Below, piece after piece: positions 33,446-42,621 of a DNA stretch of 64,000 nucleotides. The notes beneath the pieces were generated by a model, which ran no database searches, was not told the DNA's origin, and worked only from the letters and a program-made list of their open reading frames with translations. The stretch's first letter is position 1; the number at the start of each line of letters is the position of its first letter. Source of the stretch: Comamonas sp. (GTDB lineage: Bacteria; Pseudomonadota; Gammaproteobacteria; Burkholderiales; Burkholderiaceae_C); contig JAJPEQ010000005.1 in the NCBI GenBank assembly GCA_021166775.1, forward strand, positions 1-64,000, read 5' to 3'. A program made the position numbers and the translations under genes.

Positions 33446-34267
33446 CTATTGCACCAGCGGTGACGTGGCCGCTTCCAGCTGAACGCCTTCGATCTCGGCG
33501 TCGGCCGCCAGCAGCTGCAGGTACTGGCGCAGCGCATTGACCCACGATTGCTGGCGCAGCACCAGCGCGATGCTGGCGCGCACGTCGTCGAACGCGGTCG
33601 GCCGGGCCGCATCGCGCCCGCAGACCTGAACGATGTGCAGGCCGAAGCGGCTGTGCACGAGGCGCGAGAGCACGCCCACCTCTTGTGAATCGAAAATCTC
33701 GCGGCCGAATTCGGTTGCGCAGTCTTCGGGCGTGAGCCAGCCGAGATCGCCGCCTGCGGCGCCGCTGGGGCAGTTGGACCACTGGCGCGCCGCCTCGCCG
33801 AACGCCGGGCCGCCCTCGTCGGCGCAGCGCAGCTCCATGAGCAGCGCCTCGGCGCGCTGGCGCAGCAAGCCCACGTCGATGCCCGGCGTGACGGCAAACA
33901 GCACGTGGCGCAGGTGCGCGCGCGCACCCTGCCCGCCGAACGCGGGGTGGGCCGCGTGGTAGCGGCGGCAGGCATCTTCGGAGGGCTCGGGCACCTTCAG
34001 CGCCTGTTCCAGCAGCGCCTCGATGGCGGCGGTCGCCGCTTCGCTCGTGGCTCCGTCCAGGCCTGGGGCATCGCCAGCGGCCAGCAGACCCTCGCGCTGC
34101 GCCTGCTGGCGCAGCAGTTCGGTGCAGGCGCGCTGACGCAGGAGCTCCGGCGCGAGGGCTTCGCCCGGCGCATGCAGCGCAACGCCATTGACATGGGCCA
34201 CCGGCAGGGTGGCCGCTTGCGGCTGGCTGCAGCCGCACGGGCCCGAGGCGCAGGATGAGTTCGTCAT
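33446..34267 (-). CDS. Parvulin-type peptidylprolyl isomerase of the nar operon
   Basis: This 273-residue protein has an unstructured Cys/Gly-rich start (MTNSSCASGPCGCSQP), a helical SurA-like chaperone part (about 25-120) and a parvulin domain (about 115-225). The domain includes AHLRHVLFAVTPG, GGDLGWLTPEDCATEFGREI and LVHSRFGLHIVQVCGR. No signal peptide is visible, so it is probably cytoplasmic, like NifM. It follows narI by 61 bp in the narGHJI direction, a known arrangement in betaproteobacteria. It may help fold or assemble NarG/NarH. Confidence 0.88.
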   Translation of the reverse strand: MTNSSCASGPCGCSQPQAATLPVAHVNGVALHAPGEALAPELLRQRACTELLRQQAQREGLLAAGDAPGLDGATSEAATAAIEALLEQALKVPEPSEDACRRYHAAHPAFGGQGARAHLRHVLFAVTPGIDVGLLRQRAEALLMELRCADEGGPAFGEAARQWSNCPSGAAGGDLGWLTPEDCATEFGREIFDSQEVGVLSRLVHSRFGLHIVQVCGRDAARPTAFDDVRASIALVLRQQSWVNALRQYLQLLAADAEIEGVQLEAATSPLVQ

Positions 34268-34279
34268 GGTTACTCTCGC

Positions 34280-34305
34280 TTCAATAGCTGATCGCGCTTG
34301 TCCAC
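34280..34305 (-). repeat. Dispersed repeat, copy C
   Basis: TTCAATAGCTGATCGCGCTT then GTCCA is a reverse-oriented copy of the repeat core (AATAGCTG ... GCGCTTG). It occupies most of the short narI-ppiC gap, inside a presumed operon. Confidence 0.45.
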
Positions 34306-34328
34306 ATTGGTTTTCACGCCAATTTCAT

Positions 34329-35057
34329 TCAAATTCCACGCGACGGACGGTTGTGACCCTGCGGCAGATTCAGGCGCCGCGCGCGCACCAGTTGGTAGGG
34401 GCGCAGCAGATAGGCCAGCGTGCCGAAGCCGCTCCAGATGTGCACCAGACGCGTGAACGGGAAGATCAGGAACACCGTCATGCCCAGGAACAGATGGGTC
34501 TTGAACACCCAGCCGGCGCTGGCCAGCATCTCGACGGCGCCCGAGCGGAAGGTGACGATGCGCTGGCCCCACTCGGCCAGCAGCAGCATCATCGAACCAT
34601 CGAGGTGCTGCGCCGACAACGGAATGGTCGCCAGACCCAGCGCGAGCTGGGCCCAGAAGATCCACAGCAGCACGATGTCGCTGGTCTTGCTGGTGGCGCG
34701 GATGCGCGCATCCGACAGGCGCCGGTACAGCAGCATGGACACACCGACGAAGCCCAGCACCCCGGCCACGCCGCCCGAGACCATGGCCAGCAGCTGCTTG
34801 TGGCCCGCGCTGATGAAGGGCTCGTAGAGGAAGTGCGGCGTGAGCAGCCCGACGAAGTGGCCGAAGAAAAGGAACAGCACGCCGATGTGAAAGAGGTTGT
34901 TGGCCCAGCGCAGGTTGCCGCTGCGCAAGAGCTGCGAGGAATCGCTCTTCCATGTGTACTGATCGCGGTCGAAGCGGATCCAGCTGCCCAGGAAGAACAC
35001 GGCCAGGCAGATGTAGGGGTAGAGGCCGAAGAGGAAGTGGTCGAGCCAGGCGGTCAT
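34329..35057 (-). CDS. narI: Respiratory nitrate reductase gamma subunit NarI
   Basis: This 242-residue cytochrome b subunit has five membrane helices. It passes electrons from quinol through two b haems to NarH. HFLFGLYPYICLAVFFLGSW, NLFHIGVLFLFFGHFVGLLT and FPFTRLVHIWSGFGTL hold the haem-ligand His residues. The start overlaps the narJ stop by four bases (ATGA). Confidence 0.95.
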   Translation of the reverse strand: MTAWLDHFLFGLYPYICLAVFFLGSWIRFDRDQYTWKSDSSQLLRSGNLRWANNLFHIGVLFLFFGHFVGLLTPHFLYEPFISAGHKQLLAMVSGGVAGVLGFVGVSMLLYRRLSDARIRATSKTSDIVLLWIFWAQLALGLATIPLSAQHLDGSMMLLLAEWGQRIVTFRSGAVEMLASAGWVFKTHLFLGMTVFLIFPFTRLVHIWSGFGTLAYLLRPYQLVRARRLNLPQGHNRPSRGI

Positions 35058-35752
35058 GGTGCAACTCCTTGGGAAGTCTTGGGATGCGCCCTGCGCACGA
35101 AGCTCATGGGCTGGGGCTTGCCGGGGCGGCTCTGGCCGCGCATGTCACAGCCGTCAAAGGCCTCGGGCTCGGCCCAGGCCTCGTCCATGTCCGGCTCGGG
35201 CGCGATCTGCACCGCCTGCACCTTGTGGCCCGCAGCTTCCAGCACCGCGGCGATGACGCTGGCGTAGGGGTTGCCCCGCTCCTGCAGCGCGGTGAACAGC
35301 GCGCTCATCACATGCGCCATCTCGCCGAGGAATTCGCGCGCCACGGCCACGGGCTGGGTGGAGGCGAACTCCAGCACCACGCCCAGGTGGTCAGGCAGCT
35401 CGCCCTCCTGCATCCTCAGGCCCGCCTGTTCGTAGGTCTGCGTCAGGTTGACCAGCGCCGAGCCGCGTTCGCGCGAATCGCCGTGGATGTGCTCGAACAG
35501 GTACAGCGACGTCTGGCGGCCGCGGTCGAAGGTGTCGACGTAATGCGCCTGCGCCTCGTAGGGGTCCATCGCGGCGATGCGTCGCGTCAGCGCGTCGAGT
35601 TCGGCCAGGCGCGCGTCGGGCAGCACCCGCTCGGCGCGCAGCACCTCGGCGAGCGCGGGCATCTGCGCGCACACGTCCTCGTCGGGATAGGCCAGCAGGC
35701 GCGCCAGCGCACGCAGGCTCAGGCGCAGGGATGGGGTGGATGTCTGGAACAT
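35054..35752 (-). CDS. narJ: Nitrate reductase chaperone NarJ
   Basis: This 232-residue redox-enzyme maturation chaperone binds NarG during Mo-cofactor insertion. LSLRALARLLAYPDEDVCAQ, HYVDTFDRGRQTSLYLFEHI and GDSRERGSALVNL are typical of the TorD/NarJ family. A Pro/Lys-rich tail extends past the core. It lies 11 bp after narH and overlaps narI. Confidence 0.95.
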   Translation of the reverse strand: MFQTSTPSLRLSLRALARLLAYPDEDVCAQMPALAEVLRAERVLPDARLAELDALTRRIAAMDPYEAQAHYVDTFDRGRQTSLYLFEHIHGDSRERGSALVNLTQTYEQAGLRMQEGELPDHLGVVLEFASTQPVAVAREFLGEMAHVMSALFTALQERGNPYASVIAAVLEAAGHKVQAVQIAPEPDMDEAWAEPEAFDGCDMRGQSRPGKPQPMSFVRRAHPKTSQGVAP

Positions 35753-35763
35753 GCGGGCCTCCT

Positions 35764-37287
35764 TCAGATCGTGGCGCGCACGGTGACGGTGCGCTTTTTC
35801 TTGCTGCCGAAGACGCTGAGCGTGCTCGCGCCGTCCGAGCAGCCATTGCCGAAGGTGAAGCCGCAGCCGCCGCGCACGTCGAAGGCGTTCTCGGCGTACT
35901 CGCGGTGCGAGGTCGGCACGACGAAACGGTCTTCATAGTTGGCGATCGCCATCACCTGGTACATGTCCTGCACGTCGTGCACGGACAGGCCCGCCTGCCT
36001 CAGCACCGCGTGGTTTTCCACCTTGTCCACGTGCAGACCGCGCTGCCAGGCGCGCATGGCGAGCATGCGCTCGAGCGCCTGCACGATGGGGATGGTGTTG
36101 CCGGCCGTGAGCAGATTGGCGAGGTACTGCACCGGGATGCGCAGCTGCGACACATCGGGCAGTTCGCCGTTCATGCCCACGTGCCCGGCGTTGACCGCCG
36201 AGGTGATGGGCGAGAGCGGCGGCACGTACCAGACCATGGGCAGCGTGCGGTACTCGGGATGCAGCGGCAACGCGATCTTCCAGTCCACGGCCATGCGATA
36301 GACCGGACTCTTCTTGGCCGCCTCGAGCCAGTTGTCGGGAATGCCATCCAGACGCGCCTGGGCGATCACCTCGGGGTCATGCGGGTCAAGGAAGATGTTG
36401 AGCTGCGCCTGGTACAGATCCTTGTCGCGCTCCACGCTCGCCGCCTCCTGGATGCGGTCGGCGTCGTACAGCAGCACGCCCAGGTAACGGATGCGGCCCA
36501 CGCAGGTCTCGGAGCACACGGTGGGCTGGCCCGCCTCGATGCGCGGGTAGCAGAAGGTGCACTTCTCGGCCTTGCCGCTCTGCCAGTTGTAGTAGATTTT
36601 CTTGTAGGGGCAGCCCGAGACGCACATGCGCCAGCCGCGGCACTTGTCCTGGTCGATCAGCACGATGCCATCTTCCTCGCGCTTGTAGATCGAGCCGCTG
36701 GGGCAGGACGCCACGCAGGCCGGGTTCAGGCAGTGCTCGCACAGACGCGGCAAATACATCATGAAGGTGTTTTCGTACTGGCCGTACATCTCCTTCTGCA
36801 CCTGCTCGAAGTTCACGTCGCGCGAACGCTTGGAAAATTCGCCGCCGAGGATTTCCTCCCAGTTCGGACCCCACTCGATCTTTTCCATGCGCTCGCCGGT
36901 GATCAGGCTGCGCGGGCGCGCCGTGGGCGGCGACTTCATCTCGGGCGCCGACTGCAGGTGGTCGTAGTCGAAGGTGAAGGGCTCGTAGTAGTCGTCGATC
37001 TGCGGCAGATTGGGGTTGGCGAAGATCTTCATCAAAAGCTGCCACTTGCCGCCCTGGCGCGGGGCGATGGAACCGTCGGCGCAGCGCACCCAGCCGCCGT
37101 TCCATTTGGCCTGGTTCTCCCACTCCTTGGGGTAGCCGATGCCGGGCTTGGTCTCGACGTTGTTGAACCAGGCGTATTCCATGCCGGCTCGGCTGGTCCA
37201 GACGTTCTTGCAGGTGACGGAACAGGTGTGGCAGCCGATGCACTTGTCCAGGTTCAGCACCATGCCGATTTGCGCGCGAATCTTCAT
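35764..37287 (-). CDS. narH: Respiratory nitrate reductase beta subunit NarH
   Basis: This 507-residue iron-sulphur subunit has four cluster motifs: CIGCHTCSVTCKNVW, CEHCLNPACVASCPSGSI, CRGWRMCVSGCPYKK (the Trp-containing 3Fe-4S site) and KCTFC with CSETC. It conducts electrons from NarI haems to NarG. Length fits the E. coli subunit. It lies 15 bp after narG. Confidence 0.97.
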   Translation of the reverse strand: MKIRAQIGMVLNLDKCIGCHTCSVTCKNVWTSRAGMEYAWFNNVETKPGIGYPKEWENQAKWNGGWVRCADGSIAPRQGGKWQLLMKIFANPNLPQIDDYYEPFTFDYDHLQSAPEMKSPPTARPRSLITGERMEKIEWGPNWEEILGGEFSKRSRDVNFEQVQKEMYGQYENTFMMYLPRLCEHCLNPACVASCPSGSIYKREEDGIVLIDQDKCRGWRMCVSGCPYKKIYYNWQSGKAEKCTFCYPRIEAGQPTVCSETCVGRIRYLGVLLYDADRIQEAASVERDKDLYQAQLNIFLDPHDPEVIAQARLDGIPDNWLEAAKKSPVYRMAVDWKIALPLHPEYRTLPMVWYVPPLSPITSAVNAGHVGMNGELPDVSQLRIPVQYLANLLTAGNTIPIVQALERMLAMRAWQRGLHVDKVENHAVLRQAGLSVHDVQDMYQVMAIANYEDRFVVPTSHREYAENAFDVRGGCGFTFGNGCSDGASTLSVFGSKKKRTVTVRATI

Positions 37288-37302
37288 TTTCGATCTCCTT
37301 GT

Positions 37303-40300
37303 TCAGGCATGGGCGCCGGCGGTGGAGCCAGCCTCTTCGTCCATCCAGTCCACGCGGCGCATCTTGCGCACCAGCACGAACTCGTCGCGGTTGGTGCCTA
37401 TCGTTCCGTAGTAGTTGAAGCCGTAGCTGTACTGCGCGTAGCCGCCGATCATGTGCGTGGGTTTCAGGACCACGCGCGTGACCGAGTTGTGGATGCCGCC
37501 GCGCGTGCCGGTGATCTCCGAGCCCGGGGTGTTGATGGTCTTCTCCTGCGCGTGGTACTTCATCACCATGCCGGGCTTGACGCGCTGGCTCACCACCGCG
37601 CGCGCCGCGATCGCGCCATTGGCGTTGAAGAGTTCCACCCAGTCGTTGTCCACGATGCCGCCGCGCCGCGCGTCTTCCTCGCTGAGCCAGACCACGGGAC
37701 CACCGCGGTTCAGGGTCAGCATGTGCAGGTTGTCGCTGTAGGTGCTGTGGATGCCCCATTTCTGGTGCGGGGTGATGAAGTTGAGCGCCAGCTCGGGGTG
37801 GCCGTTGGGCTTTCTGCCCTCGACCGCGCGCAGCGCCTTGAGGTCCACCGGCGGGCGGTACGAGCACAGACCCTCGCCGAAGTCGCGCATCCAGCGGTGA
37901 TCCTGGTAGAACTGCTGGCGGCCCGTGAGCGTGCGCCACGGAATCAGCTCGTGCACATTGGTGTAGCCGGCGTTGTAGCTGACCTTCTCGCTCTCCAGCC
38001 CGCTCCAGGTGGGCGAGGAGATGATCTTGCGCGGCTGCGCCTGGATGTCGCGAAAGCGGATCTTCTCGTCCTCGCGGTGCAGCGCCAGGTGCACGTGCTC
38101 GCGCCCGGTCTGCTTGCCCAAAGCCTCCCAGGCCTTGCAGGCCACGTGGCCGTTGGTCTCGGGCGCGAGCATCATCACCACCTCGGTGGCGTCGATGTCG
38201 GTCACGATCTTCGGGCGCCCCTGCGTCACGCCCTCCTCGCGCACGCGGCCGTTGAGCTCGCCGAGCTGCTCGACCTCGGTCTCGGTGTTCCAGGCGATGC
38301 CCTTGCCGCCGTTGCCCACCTTGTCCATCAGCGGGCCCAGCGCCGTGAAGCGCGCGTAGGTGTTGGGGTAATCGCGTTCGACCACGGTGATCTGGGGCGC
38401 GGTCACGCCCGGAATCAGATCCACCTCGCCCTTCTTCCAGTCCTTCACGTCATAGGGCTGCGCCAGCTCGCCGGCGGTGTCGTGCATGATGGGCGTGAGC
38501 ACCACCTCCTTTTCCACGCCCAGGTGCCCGACGCAGACCTCGCTGAACGCCTTGGCGAAGCCCTTGTAGATTTCCCAGTCGCTTCGGGCCTGCCAGGCCG
38601 GGTCCACCGCCGCCGACAGCGGATGGATGAAGGGGTGCATGTCCGAGGTGTTGAGGTCGTTCTTTTCGTACCAGGTGGCGGTGGGCAGCACGATATCCGA
38701 GTACAGACAGGTCGTGCTCATGCGGAAGTCCAGCGTCACGATCAGGTCGAGCTTGCCCTCGGGCGCGCTCTCGTGCCACTTCACCTCCTGCGGTTTGGCC
38801 TCATCCCGGCCCAGGTCCTTGCCCTGCACGCCGTTTTGCGTGCCCAGCAGGTGCTTGAGGAAATACTCGTGCCCCTTGCCCGACGAGCCCAGGATGTTGG
38901 AGCGCCACACGAACATGTTGCGCGGCCAGTTCAGCGGGTGATCCGGGTCTTCGCAGCTCAGGCTGAGTGAGCCGTTCTGGAGCGACTGCACGACGTAGTC
39001 CCGCGCATCCATGCCATTGGTCTGCGCGTCGCGCACGACCTGCAGCGGGTTGGCCTGCAGCTGCGGCGCGCTGGGCAGCCACCCCATGCGCTCGGCGCGC
39101 ACGTTGAAGTCGATCATCGAGCCCTGGTAATCGTTGCGATCGGCCAGTGGCGAGAGCACCTCCTCCACGCCCAGCTTTTCGTAGCGCCACTGGTCGGTGT
39201 GGGCGTAGAAGAAGCTGGTGGAGTTCTGCTGGCGCGGCGGGCGGATCCAGTCCAGCGCGAAGGCCAGCGCCGTCCAGCCGGTCTGCGGGCGCAGCTTCTC
39301 CTGGCCCACGTAGTGCGACCAGCCACCGCCGCTCTGGCCGATGCAGCCGCACATCATCAGCATGTTGATGATGCCGCGGTAGTTCATGTCGCAGTGGTAC
39401 CAGTGGTTCATCGCCGCGCCGATGATGACCATGCTCTTGCCCTGCGTCTTGTCGGCGTTGTCGGCGAACTGGCGCGCAATGGTGATGACCTGATCGCGCG
39501 GCACGCCGGTGATCCTCTCCTGCCAGGCCGGGGTGTAGGGCGCGTCGGCGTCGTAACCCTGGTCCTCGCCCTCACCCGCGAGACCCCGATGCACGCCATA
39601 GTGCGCGGCCTGCAGGTCAAAGACCGTGGCCACCGTCACGCGGCCGCTCACGCCCTCGCCCTGCAGTTCGAGCGTGGCCACCGGCACGCGCCGCACCATC
39701 ACGTCGGCGCCCTGGTCGTTGGCGTCGAAGTGCGGCGTCGCGATGCCACCGAAGTAGGGGAAGGCCACGTCCACCACTTCGCACGCCTGCGCGCCGCCCT
39801 CCAGCACCGAGAGCTTGAGCCTGGTGGTGTTGCCGGTGCGCGCGTCCTTGTCCTCCAGGTTCCACAGCCCCTGATCGTCGCGCCCGTCCTTGCCCCAGCG
39901 AAAGCCGATCGAGCCGTTGGGAAGCTGCACCTTGCCGTCGAGCCCCCAGGCCACGGTCTTCCAGTCGGGGTGGTTGCTCTGGCCGAGCTGCCCCTCGAAG
40001 TCGCTCGCGCGCACGTAGCGCCCCGGCACCTTCACGATGCGGCCGTCGGGCAATTTCTTGTCTTCGAGCACGACCAGCAGCGGCAGGTCGGTGTAGCGGC
40101 GTGCGTAATCGTCGAAGTAGGCCGAGCGTTTGTCGAAGTAGAACTCCTTGAGGATCACGTGGCCCATGGCCATGGCCACGGCCGCATCCGTGCCCTGCTT
40201 GGGGTGCAGCCACAGGTCGGAGAGCTTGGCCACCTCGGAATAGTCGGGCGTGACGGCGACGACCTTCGCGCCCTTGTAGCGCACCTCGGTGAAGAAGTGC

Positions 40301-41094
40301 GCGTCCGGCGTGCGCGTCTGCGGCACGTTCGAGCCCCACGCGATGATGAAGTTGGAGTTGTACCAGTCGGCCGATTCGGGTACGTCGGTCTGCTCGCCCC
40401 ACACCTGCGGCGACGAGGGCGGCAGGTCGCAGTACCAGTCGTAGAAGCTCATGGGCACGCCGCCGATGAGGTTCAGATAGCGCGAGCCCGCAGCGTAGGA
40501 AATCATGGACATCGCCGGAATCGGCGAAAAGCCGATGATGCGATCGGGCCCGTACTTCTTGATGGTGTAGACGTTGGCCGCGGCGATCATCTGGTTGACT
40601 TCGTCCCAGGTGCTGCGCACGAAGCCGCCCAGCCCACGCTGGCGCTGCCACTCGCGGCGCGCGTCCTGGTTCTCGACGATGGCGGCCCAGGCGGCGACCG
40701 GGCTCCTGGCCACGGCCAGCGCCGCGCGCCAGTGCTTGAGCAGCCGCGCGCGCACCATGGGGTATTTCACGCGGCTCGCGGAATACAGGTACCAGCTGTA
40801 GCTGGCGCCGCGCGCGCAGCCGCGCGGCTCGTGGTTGGGCAGGTCGGCTCGGGTGCGCGGGTAATCGGTCTGCTGCGTCTCCCAAGTGACGATGCCGCCC
40901 TTGACGTAGATCTTCCAGGAGCAAGAGCCCGTGCAGTTCACGCCGTGGGTGGAGCGCACGATCTTGTCGTGCGCCCAGCGGCCGCGATAGGCATCCTCCC
41001 AGGTCCGGTCCTCGCCGTTGGTCTGGCCGTGGCCATTGGAAAATTCTTCGCGCGGCTGCGAGAAATAGGTCAGTCGGTCGAGCAGATGGCTCAT
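37303..41094 (-). CDS. narG: Respiratory nitrate reductase alpha subunit NarG
   Basis: This 1263-residue Mo-bisMGD catalytic subunit faces the cytoplasm. The N-terminal HGVNCTGSCSWKIYVKGG provides the FS0 4Fe-4S ligands (His plus Cys). PESADWYNSNFIIAWGSNVP carries the molybdenum-ligand Asp region, and later segments such as RMSTTCLYSDIVLPTATWYE are conserved. The start at 41094 (MSHLLDRLTYF) was chosen because it gives the usual NarG N-terminus and follows a GGAGCG element. It is the first structural gene after two transporters. Confidence 0.97.
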   Translation of the reverse strand: MSHLLDRLTYFSQPREEFSNGHGQTNGEDRTWEDAYRGRWAHDKIVRSTHGVNCTGSCSWKIYVKGGIVTWETQQTDYPRTRADLPNHEPRGCARGASYSWYLYSASRVKYPMVRARLLKHWRAALAVARSPVAAWAAIVENQDARREWQRQRGLGGFVRSTWDEVNQMIAAANVYTIKKYGPDRIIGFSPIPAMSMISYAAGSRYLNLIGGVPMSFYDWYCDLPPSSPQVWGEQTDVPESADWYNSNFIIAWGSNVPQTRTPDAHFFTEVRYKGAKVVAVTPDYSEVAKLSDLWLHPKQGTDAAVAMAMGHVILKEFYFDKRSAYFDDYARRYTDLPLLVVLEDKKLPDGRIVKVPGRYVRASDFEGQLGQSNHPDWKTVAWGLDGKVQLPNGSIGFRWGKDGRDDQGLWNLEDKDARTGNTTRLKLSVLEGGAQACEVVDVAFPYFGGIATPHFDANDQGADVMVRRVPVATLELQGEGVSGRVTVATVFDLQAAHYGVHRGLAGEGEDQGYDADAPYTPAWQERITGVPRDQVITIARQFADNADKTQGKSMVIIGAAMNHWYHCDMNYRGIINMLMMCGCIGQSGGGWSHYVGQEKLRPQTGWTALAFALDWIRPPRQQNSTSFFYAHTDQWRYEKLGVEEVLSPLADRNDYQGSMIDFNVRAERMGWLPSAPQLQANPLQVVRDAQTNGMDARDYVVQSLQNGSLSLSCEDPDHPLNWPRNMFVWRSNILGSSGKGHEYFLKHLLGTQNGVQGKDLGRDEAKPQEVKWHESAPEGKLDLIVTLDFRMSTTCLYSDIVLPTATWYEKNDLNTSDMHPFIHPLSAAVDPAWQARSDWEIYKGFAKAFSEVCVGHLGVEKEVVLTPIMHDTAGELAQPYDVKDWKKGEVDLIPGVTAPQITVVERDYPNTYARFTALGPLMDKVGNGGKGIAWNTETEVEQLGELNGRVREEGVTQGRPKIVTDIDATEVVMMLAPETNGHVACKAWEALGKQTGREHVHLALHREDEKIRFRDIQAQPRKIISSPTWSGLESEKVSYNAGYTNVHELIPWRTLTGRQQFYQDHRWMRDFGEGLCSYRPPVDLKALRAVEGRKPNGHPELALNFITPHQKWGIHSTYSDNLHMLTLNRGGPVVWLSEEDARRGGIVDNDWVELFNANGAIAARAVVSQRVKPGMVMKYHAQEKTINTPGSEITGTRGGIHNSVTRVVLKPTHMIGGYAQYSYGFNYYGTIGTNRDEFVLVRKMRRVDWMDEEAGSTAGAHA

Positions 41095-41146
41095 CGTGCG
41101 CTCCTTGAATCGGACTTCTGGGTCAGGGAAATGAGGGGGGCGTGCA

Positions 41147-42592
41147 TCAGCAGGGCATCTCGGCGCCACGCCGCGCGTAGTACCACCAGGTCACGGCCAC
41201 GCACAGCAGATAGAAGGCCACGAAGGTCCACAGCGCGAGCTCCGGGCCGCCCGTGGCGGTGATCGAGCTGCCGTAGCTCTTGGGAATGAAGAAGCCACCG
41301 TAGGCCCCCAGCGCTCCGGCAAAGCCTACGGCCGCCGCGCCCTCGGTGTTGCCGTCCTTGATGGCCTGCGCCCGCGCCGCGTCGCTGTCGCCCCGCAGCT
41401 CGCGCATCTTCTGCGTGAGGAAGATCACGGGAATCATGCGGAAGGTGGAACCATTGCCGATGCCGGTGGTGCAAAACAGCACCAGGAACATCAGGAAGAA
41501 GCCGGTGAAGCTGCCCTCGGCCGGGCCGAACGGCATGGCAAAACCGGTGGCGCCCTTGGGCAGGAAATACAGCACGCCGAGCACCGCCAGCGCCATCACG
41601 ATGAAGTTCCAGAAGGTGACGACACCGCCGCCGAGCCGGTCCGCGAGCCAGCCGCCGAAGGGCCGCGTGAGCGCGCCCACCAGGGGCCCGAGCCAGGCGT
41701 AGGCGAGCGGATTGAGCCCCGGAAAGAGCGCTTTCATGAGCAGCGGAAAGCCCGCCGCGAAGCCGATGAACGAACCGAAGGTGCCCAGGTAGAGCAGGCA
41801 CATGATCCAGTTGTGCTTGGCCTTGAAGATCGTGGCCTGCGCGGCGAAGCTCGCCTTGGCATCCTGGATGTCGTGCATGCCGAACCACGCCGCCACGGCC
41901 GCGATTGCGATCCACGGCACCCAGATGAAGGCGGCGTTCTGCGCCCACACGTGCTGCGGCTCGCCGTTGCGGATGATGAGCTGCGGCTCGCCGCCGAAGA
42001 CGCCGAAGATGCCCAGCGAAATCACCAGCGGGCTCAGGAACTGCACCACCGACACCCCGAGATTGCCCAGCCCCGCGTTCACGCCCAGCGCCGAGCCCTT
42101 GCGCTCCTTCGGAAAGAAGAAGCTGATGTTGGCCATGCTGGAGCTGAAGTTGCCCCCGCCCAGGCCGCACAGCAACGCCAGCAGCAGCATCGTCGGGTAG
42201 CTGGTGGTGTTGTCCTGGATCGCCACGCCGATGCCGATGGCCGGAATCAGGAGCGAGGCCGTGGCGATGGCCGTCCAGCGCCGCCCGCCGAACACCGGCA
42301 CCATGAAGGAGTAGAAGATGCGCAGCGTCGCGCCCGAGAGGGCAGGGGCCGCCGCCAGCCAGAACAGCTGGTCGGTCGAATATTTGAAGCCCAGCGCCGG
42401 CAGGTTCACGGCGACCACGCTCCAGACCTGCCAGATGGCAAACGCCAGGAACAGCGCGGGCACCGAGATCCAGAGGTTGAGCTTGGCGATGGCCTCGCCC
42501 TCGCGCTCCCAGAACGCCTTGTCCTCGGGCGTCCAGAGCGTGAGCATGCGGCCGACGCGGCCGTTGGCGGAGCGGGGGGTCGTGGCGGACAT
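41147..42592 (-). CDS. narK2: Nitrate/nitrite transporter, NarK2-type MFS protein
   Basis: This 481-residue, 12-helix carrier begins with a cytoplasmic WTPEDKAFWEREG segment typical of NarK/NarK2. GLGGGNFSSSMANISFFFPK is the nitrate signature, and a second Gly-rich signature occurs near GFAGALGAYGGFFIPKSYG. The conserved Arg residues for nitrate lie in helices 2 and 8 (LRIFYSFMVPVFGGRRW is one). It is probably the nitrate/nitrite antiporter that exports nitrite during respiration. It sits between narK1 and narG. Confidence 0.92.
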   Translation of the reverse strand: MSATTPRSANGRVGRMLTLWTPEDKAFWEREGEAIAKLNLWISVPALFLAFAIWQVWSVVAVNLPALGFKYSTDQLFWLAAAPALSGATLRIFYSFMVPVFGGRRWTAIATASLLIPAIGIGVAIQDNTTSYPTMLLLALLCGLGGGNFSSSMANISFFFPKERKGSALGVNAGLGNLGVSVVQFLSPLVISLGIFGVFGGEPQLIIRNGEPQHVWAQNAAFIWVPWIAIAAVAAWFGMHDIQDAKASFAAQATIFKAKHNWIMCLLYLGTFGSFIGFAAGFPLLMKALFPGLNPLAYAWLGPLVGALTRPFGGWLADRLGGGVVTFWNFIVMALAVLGVLYFLPKGATGFAMPFGPAEGSFTGFFLMFLVLFCTTGIGNGSTFRMIPVIFLTQKMRELRGDSDAARAQAIKDGNTEGAAAVGFAGALGAYGGFFIPKSYGSSITATGGPELALWTFVAFYLLCVAVTWWYYARRGAEMPC

Positions 42593-42621
42593 GATGGAAA
42601 TCTCCGTCGTGAAAGGGGGGC

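Noticed and set aside
35731-38970. Plus-strand open frame of 1079 codons
   Set aside because: Antisense to narH and narG; composition typical of a reverse-strand shadow.
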